Assembly (NCBI RefSeq): GCF_012273515.2
Contig: NZ_CP050975.2
Span: 3,224,001-3,288,000 of the forward strand
Source: Streptomyces sp. RPA4-2
Lineage (GTDB): Bacteria; Actinomycetota; Actinomycetes; Streptomycetales; Streptomycetaceae
Reading direction: 5' to 3'
DNA: 64,000 nt
Part shown: one piece after another, positions 58,677 to 64,000 of the stretch
Numbering within the stretch: position 1 is the stretch's first letter
Layout: every line of letters starts with the position of its first letter
Notes under the pieces: model-generated
Told to the model about the DNA's origin: nothing
Databases searched by the model: none
The model's input: the letters and a program-made list of their open reading frames with translations, nothing else
Position numbers and translations under genes: made by a program

Positions 58677-60650
58677 TCAGTGCGTGTGACCGCCCGAGAC
58701 GGGTGCCGGTGCCGCGTTCTTGACCGTCAGCGGCAGCAGCTTCTTGCCCGTCGGGCCGATCTGGATGTGGGTGTCCATCTGCGGACAGACCCCACAATCG
58801 AAGCACGGCGTCCAGCGGCAGTCCTCGACCTCGGTCTCGTCGAGGGCGTCCTGCCAGTCCTCCCAGAGCCAGTCCTTGTCGAGGCCGGAGTCGAGGTGGT
58901 CCCACGGGAGGACCTCCTCGTAGGTGCGCTCGCGGGTCGTGTACCAGTCGACGTCCACGCCGAAGGCGGGGAGGGTCTTCTCGGCGCAGGCCATCCACCG
59001 GTCGTACGAGAAGTGCTCGCGCCAGCCGTCGAAGCGGCCGCCGTCCTCGTAGACGGCGCGGATGACCGAGCCGATACGGCGGTCGCCGCGGGAGAGCAGG
59101 CCCTCGACGATGCCGGGCTTGCCGTCGTGGTAGCGGAAGCCGATCGAGCGCCCGTACTTCTTGTCGCCGCGGATCTTGTCGCGGAGCTTCCCGAGGCGGT
59201 CGTCCGTCTGCTCGGCGGAGAGCTGCGGGGCCCACTGGAAGGGGGTGTGCGGCTTGGGGACGAAGCCGCCGATCGAGACCGTGCACCGGATGTCGTTCTG
59301 GCCGGAGACCTTGCGGCCCTCGGCGATCACCTTCATCGCCATGTCGGCGATCTGCAGGACGTCCTCGTCCGTCTCCGTCGGCAGGCCGCACATGAAGTAC
59401 AGCTTCACCTGGCGCCAGCCGTTGCCGTAGGCGGTGGAGACGGTCCGGATCAGGTCCTCCTCCGAGACCATCTTGTTGATGACCTTGCGCATGCGCTCCG
59501 AGCCGCCCTCGGGGGCGAAGGTCAGGCCCGAGCGGCGGCCGTTGCGCGTCAGCTCGTTCGCCAGGTCGACGTTGAAGGCGTCGACACGGGTGGAGGGGAG
59601 GGAGAGGCCCACCTTGTCCTCCTCGTACCGGTCCGCGAGGCCCTTCGCGAGGTCACCGATCTCGCTGTGGTCCGCGGAGGACAGGGACAGCAGGCCCACC
59701 TCCTCGAACCCCGTCGCCTTCAGGCCCTTCTCCACCATGTCGCCGATGCCCGTGATGGAACGCTCACGGACCGGACGGGTGATCATGCCTGCCTGGCAGA
59801 AGCGGCAGCCACGCGTGCAGCCGCGGAAGATCTCCACGGACATGCGCTCGTGGACCGTCTCCGCGAGCGGGACGAGGGGCTGCTTCGGGTAGGGCCACTC
59901 GTCGAGGTCCATGACCGTGTGCTTCGACACGCGCCACGGAACGCCCGACTTGTTGGGCACCACACGGGCGATCCGGCCGTCGGCGAGGTACTCGACGTCG
60001 TAGAACGCCGGGATGTAGACGTTGCCCGTCTTCGCCAGGCGGAAGAGGACCTCCTCGCGGCCGCCCGGACGGCCCTCGGCCTTCCAGGCCCGGATGATCT
60101 CGGTCATGTCGAGCACGGCCTGCTCGCCGTCGCCGATGATCGCCGCGTCGATGAAGTCGGCGACGGGCTCGGGGTTGAAGGCCGCGTGGCCGCCGGCCAG
60201 CACGATCGGGTCGTCGAGCGTGCGGTCCTTGGACTCCAGCGGGATCCCGGCCAGGTCCAGGGCCGTCAGCATGTTCGTGTAGCCCAGCTCCGTGGAGAAG
60301 GACAGTCCGAAGACGTCGAACGCCTTCACCGGGCGGTGGCTGTCCACCGTGAACTGGGGGACCCGGTGCTCGCGCATCAGTGCCTCCAGGTCCGGCCAGA
60401 CGCTGTACGTGCGCTCGGCGAGGACGCCCTCACGCTCGTTGAGGACCTCGTAGAGGATCATGACGCCCTGGTTGGGCAGTCCGACCTCGTAGGCGTCGGG
60501 GTACATCAGCGCCCAGCGGACGTCGCAGGCCTCCCAGGGCTTGACCGTGGAGTTGAGCTCTCCGCCGACGTACTGGATCGGCTTCTGCACATGCGGGAGC
60601 AGAGCTTCGAGCTGTGGAAACACCGATACAGCGGCTTCGGCAGGCATCTC
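58677..60650 (-). CDS. TIGR03960-family B12-binding-type radical SAM protein
   Basis: 657 residues. The N-terminal part (VQKPIQYVGGELNSTVKPWE, DAYEVGLPNQGVMILYEVLN, GGHAAFNPEPVADFID) is the cobalamin-binding-like domain. The radical SAM cluster motif C-x3-C-x2-C is in FRGCTRGCRFCQAGMITRP. A C-terminal CxxC-type region (CRWTPCFDCGVCPQMDTHIQ) may bind a second cluster. ATG 60650 is preferred because GAAGG lies 8 bp ahead; ATG 60692 is the upstream option. Its natural partner is the DUF2344 protein at 40661-41437. The function is not established; tRNA or RNA modification has been suspected. Its 3' end is duplicated at 57964 and 54066. Confidence 0.92.
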   Translation of the reverse strand, partial: EMPAEAAVSVFPQLEALLPHVQKPIQYVGGELNSTVKPWEACDVRWALMYPDAYEVGLPNQGVMILYEVLNEREGVLAERTYSVWPDLEALMREHRVPQFTVDSHRPVKAFDVFGLSFSTELGYTNMLTALDLAGIPLESKDRTLDDPIVLAGGHAAFNPEPVADFIDAAIIGDGEQAVLDMTEIIRAWKAEGRPGGREEVLFRLAKTGNVYIPAFYDVEYLADGRIARVVPNKSGVPWRVSKHTVMDLDEWPYPKQPLVPLAETVHERMSVEIFRGCTRGCRFCQAGMITRPVRERSITGIGDMVEKGLKATGFEEVGLLSLSSADHSEIGDLAKGLADRYEEDKVGLSLPSTRVDAFNVDLANELTRNGRRSGLTFAPEGGSERMRKVINKMVSEEDLIRTVSTAYGNGWRQVKLYFMCGLPTETDEDVLQIADMAMKVIAEGRKVSGQNDIRCTVSIGGFVPKPHTPFQWAPQLSAEQTDDRLGKLRDKIRGDKKYGRSIGFRYHDGKPGIVEGLLSRGDRRIGSVIRAVYEDGGRFDGWREHFSYDRWMACAEKTLPAFGVDVDWYTTRERTYEEVLPWDHLDSGLDKDWLWEDWQDALDETEVEDCRWTPCFDCGVCPQMDTHIQIGPTGKKLLPLTVKNAAPAPVSGGHTH

Positions 60651-60728
60651 GCGAACCTTCGTGAGCTGGAACGTACTGACAGGGGTGACCATCCAGACTA
60701 GCGCGGCCGGGGCCGGCCCCCGTACGCC

Positions 60729-62393
60729 TCAGACGGCACCCTTGTCCTCGATGGGCTCCCACTCCCCCGGCAGCGCCGCCTCCACCGCCGCCGCGCGCTG
60801 CTCCTGGCGGCCGTACAGCACCCCGTACGTGAACGCGTTCTCGCCGGCCTCGTGCGCCTCGGTCGCCAGCTCCCGCAGGGCCCCACGGACCATCACGCTG
60901 TCCTGGTGGTCGCCCAGCAGCGTCTGCAGGGACTTCATCGACTTGACCAGGTCGGCGGCGGGCTTGCCGAGGGCGGGGGTGGCCGCCTCGGCCGCGTAGC
61001 GCGTGCGCTTGGCCTTCTTGCGGGCGTCGTGCATCGTGAGGTCGCGCTCGGAGCCGGGCGGCAGCTCCAGGGCCTCGCCGACCAGGCCGGCGACCTTCTT
61101 GAAATCCTTCCGTACGGCCTTGGAGATCACCTTCTCGGGCTTCTTCGCGGCCGCCTCCAGCAGGGGCGGGCCGGCCACCAGGGTGTCCAGTGCCGTCAGC
61201 AGGTCCAGGTAGCGCTTGCCGTCCAGTACGGCGATCAGGCGTTGCCTGGAGCCGGAGCGGCGGGCTCCCGACCAGGCGCTCACACGGGCCTGTACGGGGC
61301 CCGAGACCAGGTCGGACGGGAGTTCGTCGAGTGTCGCCGTCAGGTGCTCGGTGAGGACCTCCTGGTCGCGGTCCACTCCCAGCTCGGCGGCGAGCCACTT
61401 CAGCTCGACGCCGATCGGGTCGGTGACGGTGCGGTCGAAGATCTTGCCGTACGAACGGAAGGTGCTGCGGAGGCGGCGGGTGGCGACGCGCATACGGTGC
61501 ACGGAGTCGGGCACGTCGCGGCGGACGGCGGGGTCCAGCTCGACGATCGCGTCACGCTGGGTGCGGACGTAGGCGAGGACGTGGTCGCCGGCGGTGTGCG
61601 GGGCCGACTCGGGGGGCCCGGGCTTCGCGGCCGTCGCCGTCGCCTTCGACGCATCAGCGACCTTGTCGGTCGCCCCCGCCTTGCCACCCTTCTCCGCCTT
61701 GCCGGCCTTCTCCGCTCTCTCTGCTCTCTCTGCTTTCTCTGCTTTCTCTGCTTTCTCTGCTTTCTCCGGATGCGCGGACTTCCGGGGGGCCGTGTCGTCG
61801 AGTGCCTTGGCCAGTTTGGACGCGGAGGCGGAGCGTTTGAGGCCCGCCTTGCGGAGCTTCTTCTCGACCTTGTCGAGGAAGGCCGGATCGCCGTCGTCGG
61901 CGAGTTCCACCTCGATCTCGGTCCATTCCGTGCTGCCCGCGCCGCCGCTGAGGCGCTCCGCGCGGACGCGGTCGACGCTGACCTCGGCGAGGAGGGTGCC
62001 GGAGGCGTCGACGAGGTGGCTGATGTCCCGGGCCGACAGGAGACGTACGACGGGGACCAGTTCGGCCTCGCGGATGCGGGAGCGCACGAGTGCGGTCAGT
62101 TCTTCGGGGACGGTGTCGGAGAGCGGAGCGCGGATTTCGTCGCGGACGCCTTCGGAGACGGGGAGTTTGAGGTGCCAGCCCGCGTCGTCGCCGCCGGTGC
62201 GGCGGCGGAGGGTGAGGAAGGCGGTGGCGAGCCGCTGGTCGGCCGTGTCGTAGTAGGTGGCGTCCAGTTCGGCTACGCCCTTGTCGATGACGCGCGAGAC
62301 TCCCGGGACGTCGGTCAGGTCCGGGAGTGGCGCGTCGCCGCCGGCCGGGGGACCCTCGTACTTTCGCTCGATTTCGCGCTTGGTGTCCGCCAT
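60729..62393 (-). CDS. CYTH and CHAD domain protein
   Basis: 554 residues. The CYTH domain (1-200) has the signature EIERKYE and WHLKLPVSEGVRDEIRAPLS. A Lys/Ala/Glu linker of about 60 residues with repeated EKAEKAEKAER units follows, and then a helical CHAD domain with conserved histidines (DSVHRMRVATRRLRSTFRSY, LTMHDARKKAKRTRYAAEAA). CYTH enzymes hydrolyse triphosphates (triphosphatase or thiamine-triphosphatase type), and CHAD binds polyphosphate. A role at polyphosphate granules or in polyphosphate turnover is the best guess. It is followed by the radical SAM gene after 78 bp. Confidence 0.93.
   Translation of the reverse strand: MADTKREIERKYEGPPAGGDAPLPDLTDVPGVSRVIDKGVAELDATYYDTADQRLATAFLTLRRRTGGDDAGWHLKLPVSEGVRDEIRAPLSDTVPEELTALVRSRIREAELVPVVRLLSARDISHLVDASGTLLAEVSVDRVRAERLSGGAGSTEWTEIEVELADDGDPAFLDKVEKKLRKAGLKRSASASKLAKALDDTAPRKSAHPEKAEKAEKAEKAERAERAEKAGKAEKGGKAGATDKVADASKATATAAKPGPPESAPHTAGDHVLAYVRTQRDAIVELDPAVRRDVPDSVHRMRVATRRLRSTFRSYGKIFDRTVTDPIGVELKWLAAELGVDRDQEVLTEHLTATLDELPSDLVSGPVQARVSAWSGARRSGSRQRLIAVLDGKRYLDLLTALDTLVAGPPLLEAAAKKPEKVISKAVRKDFKKVAGLVGEALELPPGSERDLTMHDARKKAKRTRYAAEAATPALGKPAADLVKSMKSLQTLLGDHQDSVMVRGALRELATEAHEAGENAFTYGVLYGRQEQRAAAVEAALPGEWEPIEDKGAV
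61709..61768. repeat. 9-bp tandem repeat in the CYTH-CHAD linker
   Basis: TCTCTGCTT/TCTCTGCTC is repeated about six times in frame, coding (on the minus strand) for the three-residue unit EKA twice over per 18 bp. Most units are identical, so slippage length change is likely among strains without frameshift. Confidence 0.75.
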
Positions 62394-62484
62394 GAACTGA
62401 ATCTAGTGGCTGTCGGGCCGGGATGGCAGTACCAGCCCCCTCCGGGGCCTCCGGGAACGACCGGATCTCGCCCCCGCCGCCCCT

Positions 62485-62650
62485 ACCCGTCCCCAGGGGC
62501 TCCGCCAGGAGGCGCTGCGCCCCCTGGACCCCCGCATCGGCCTGAACGGCCTCGTCATCAAGCACCGGACAGGCTGAAACTGCGGGCCGCTGTGGAGGCT
62601 TTTAGGGGCGCGGGGAACTGCGCGACCAGCCCCCGCCCACCCGCAGACAA
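62485..62650. repeat. Dispersed Streptomyces intergenic repeat
   Basis: The stretches CACCGGACAGGCTGAAAC and AGGGGCGCGGGGAACTGCGC (62604-62623), then GACCAGCCCCCGCC, are phrases I recognise from many Streptomyces intergenic regions. They fill most of the 306-bp gap between rodA and the CYTH-CHAD gene. No gene is present in the gap. Confidence 0.6.
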
Positions 62651-62699
62651 GGAACCTCCAGCCACCAACGCACCCCCCTCCCGCCCAACCGCCGGAGGC

Positions 62700-63896
62700 C
62701 TACGCCGACATGGGCCGTTGGACTCTGATCGACTGCAGCAGGCCCACCGCCACCCATACCGCGAACATCGATGAGCCGCCGTAGGAGACGAACGGGAGGG
62801 GAAGGCCGGCGACCGGCATGATGCCGAGCGTCATGCCGATGTTCTCGAAGGCCTGGAAGGCGAACCAGGCGATGATGCCGGCGGCGACGATCGTGCCGTA
62901 CAGCTCGGTGGTCTCGCGGGCGATGCGGCAGGCCCGCCACAGGACGACGCCGAGCAGGAACAGGATGAGGCCGGCGCCCACGAAGCCCAGTTCCTCGCCC
63001 GCGACCGTGAAGACGAAGTCCGTCTGCTGTTCGGGGACGAACTGGCCGGTCGTCTGGGAGCCGTGCCCCAGGCCGGTGCCGAAGAGGCCGCCGGAGCCGA
63101 TGGCGATCCGCGCCTGGTTGGTGTTGTAGCCGACGCCGGCGGGGTCGAGGTCGGGGTTGGCGAAGGCGGCGAAGCGGTTGATCTGGTACTCGTCGAGGAT
63201 CTTGAGCTGCCAGATCGCCACCGCGCCCAGTGCACCGGCTCCGAGCAGGCCGAACACCCAGCGGTTGGACGCGCCGGAGGCGAGCAGCACACCGAGCACG
63301 ATGATGACCGCGACCATGATCGTGCCGAGGTCGGGCATGAGCATGACGATCATCATCGGGACGGCCGCGAGGCCCAGTGCCTGCAGCACGGTGCGGTGGT
63401 CCGGGTACTGCTTGTCGCCCGCGTCCACCCGGGTGGCCAGCAGCATCGCCATGCCCAGGATGATCGTGATCTTGGTGAACTCGGCGGGCTGGAGCGAGAG
63501 ACCGCCCGCGACGAGCCAGTTGCGCTGGCCGTTGATCGTCGCGCCGAGCGGGGTGAGCACCAGCAGGATCATGAAGACCGAGAGGCCGTACAGGATCGGG
63601 ACCGCGGTGCGCAGGGTGCGGTGGCCGAGCCAGACCGTGCCGATCATCAGAGCGATGCCGATGCCGGTGTTCATGAGGTGGCGGATGAGGAAGTAGTACG
63701 GGTCGCCCTGGTTGATCTCGGTGCGGTTGCGGGTCGCCGAATAGACGAGGGCCGAGCCGATCAGCGACAGCGCGACGGCCGACAGCAGTATCGGCCAGTC
63801 GAGGCGGCGGGCCAGCGAGTCGCGGGCGAGGAGCCGCGACATGCCGCCGCGCTCGGGGCCGTACCCGGAGACGGAGAAGTTGTTCGCTCCGGTCAT
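62700..63896 (-). CDS. rodA: SEDS-family peptidoglycan polymerase RodA
   Basis: 398 residues with about ten membrane helices. SEDS signatures: FTKITIILGMAMLLA, MPDLGTIMVAVIIVLGVLLA, IAIGSGGLFGTGLGHGSQT, FVPEQQTDFVFTVAGEELGF (catalytic-region Asp) and the end MPVAGLPLPFVSYGGSSMFA. RodA polymerises lipid II with a class B PBP during lateral or spore wall growth. Its ATG overlaps the stop of the upstream gene as ATGA, as expected for a PBP2-rodA pair next to mreBCD. Confidence 0.96.
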   Translation of the reverse strand: MTGANNFSVSGYGPERGGMSRLLARDSLARRLDWPILLSAVALSLIGSALVYSATRNRTEINQGDPYYFLIRHLMNTGIGIALMIGTVWLGHRTLRTAVPILYGLSVFMILLVLTPLGATINGQRNWLVAGGLSLQPAEFTKITIILGMAMLLATRVDAGDKQYPDHRTVLQALGLAAVPMMIVMLMPDLGTIMVAVIIVLGVLLASGASNRWVFGLLGAGALGAVAIWQLKILDEYQINRFAAFANPDLDPAGVGYNTNQARIAIGSGGLFGTGLGHGSQTTGQFVPEQQTDFVFTVAGEELGFVGAGLILFLLGVVLWRACRIARETTELYGTIVAAGIIAWFAFQAFENIGMTLGIMPVAGLPLPFVSYGGSSMFAVWVAVGLLQSIRVQRPMSA

Positions 63897-64000
63897 GTCA
63901 GGATCCTCACCCTCCGCCGCTTCCGCGGGCGTTCCGAGCGCCTGCGGGTGTCGCGGTTGCTCGCGTTCGGCGACGGCGTGGTGGCCCCGTCCTGCTGCTG
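63893..64000 (-). CDS. C-terminal end of upstream gene, probably penicillin-binding protein 2 (partial)
   Basis: The last 35 codons before a TGA that overlaps the rodA ATG. The product end is polar, QQQDGATTPSPNASNRDT followed by an Arg/Lys-rich stretch ending VRILT. Such a disordered basic tail is common in Streptomyces PBPs. The assignment rests on overlap with rodA and the usual mreC-mreD-pbp2-rodA order, not on visible motifs. Confidence 0.55.
   Translation of the reverse strand, partial: QQQDGATTPSPNASNRDTRRRSERPRKRRRVRILT

Overview
The window is about 70% GC, uses GTG and TTG starts freely, has many ATGA/GTGA overlaps, and carries actinobacterial gene blocks (rne, rplU-rpmA-obg, proB/proA, nadD-LCP-rsfS, rodA-PBP2). 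It also has a neighbouring pair of membrane genes matching the spore-wall families named after SCO2583 and SCO2584. This is chromosomal DNA of a Streptomyces, in the core region that in S. coelicolor runs roughly SCO2575-SCO2608 (synteny recalled from memory, not searched).

Layout. 1-9.6 kb: 5'-truncated NuoF-like flavoprotein with a C-terminal ferredoxin, two identical tRNA-Ala(GGC) genes, a GT87 glycosyltransferase, two tiny cysteine-containing proteins, a histidine phosphatase, rsfS, an LCP-like protein, nadD, two small membrane proteins and an M48 protease. 9.7-14.9 kb: the two spore-wall-type membrane proteins, proA, a conserved hypothetical and proB. 15-24.2 kb: a first surface-glycopolymer cluster (pyruvyl transferase, GT2, CDP-glycerol-type polymerase, fused cytidylyltransferase/reductase, PhoD phosphatase) lying between proB and obg. 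24.4-26.7 kb: obg, rpmA, rplU. 27-36 kb: a second glycan cluster between rplU and rne. It encodes all four enzyme classes needed for UDP-2,3-diacetamido-2,3-dideoxyglucuronic acid (dehydrogenase, oxidoreductase, aminotransferase, acetyltransferase), plus a GT2, a GT4 and a polytopic membrane protein. 36.3-41.4 kb: RNase E/G and the DUF2344 (TIGR03936) protein.

41.5-58.7 kb is an accessory region separating the TIGR03936 gene from its usual partner, the TIGR03960 radical SAM gene. It holds a repeat-built hydrophobic protein, a 24-residue membrane peptide, a decayed FAD oxidoreductase, an arsenic cluster (ArsI-like, ArsR, aquaporin, ArsC), a cupin, several small membrane or secreted proteins, an epoxide hydrolase divergent from a LuxR-type ATPase regulator, and a secreted beta-helix protein. 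Two partial copies of the 3' end of the radical SAM gene (at 54.07 and 57.96 kb, with a possible third at 56.36 kb) lie as direct repeats of the genuine end at 58.7 kb. They look like scars of repeated insertion at that gene end. 58.7-64 kb: radical SAM gene, CYTH/CHAD protein, rodA and the last codons of its upstream neighbour, probably PBP2.

Taken together, the window is an ancient housekeeping and cell-wall-growth block into which two surface-polysaccharide modules and one patchwork island have been inserted. The glycan modules probably act with the LCP-like protein, PhoD and the RodA/PBP2 machinery to build and remodel the hyphal or spore wall.
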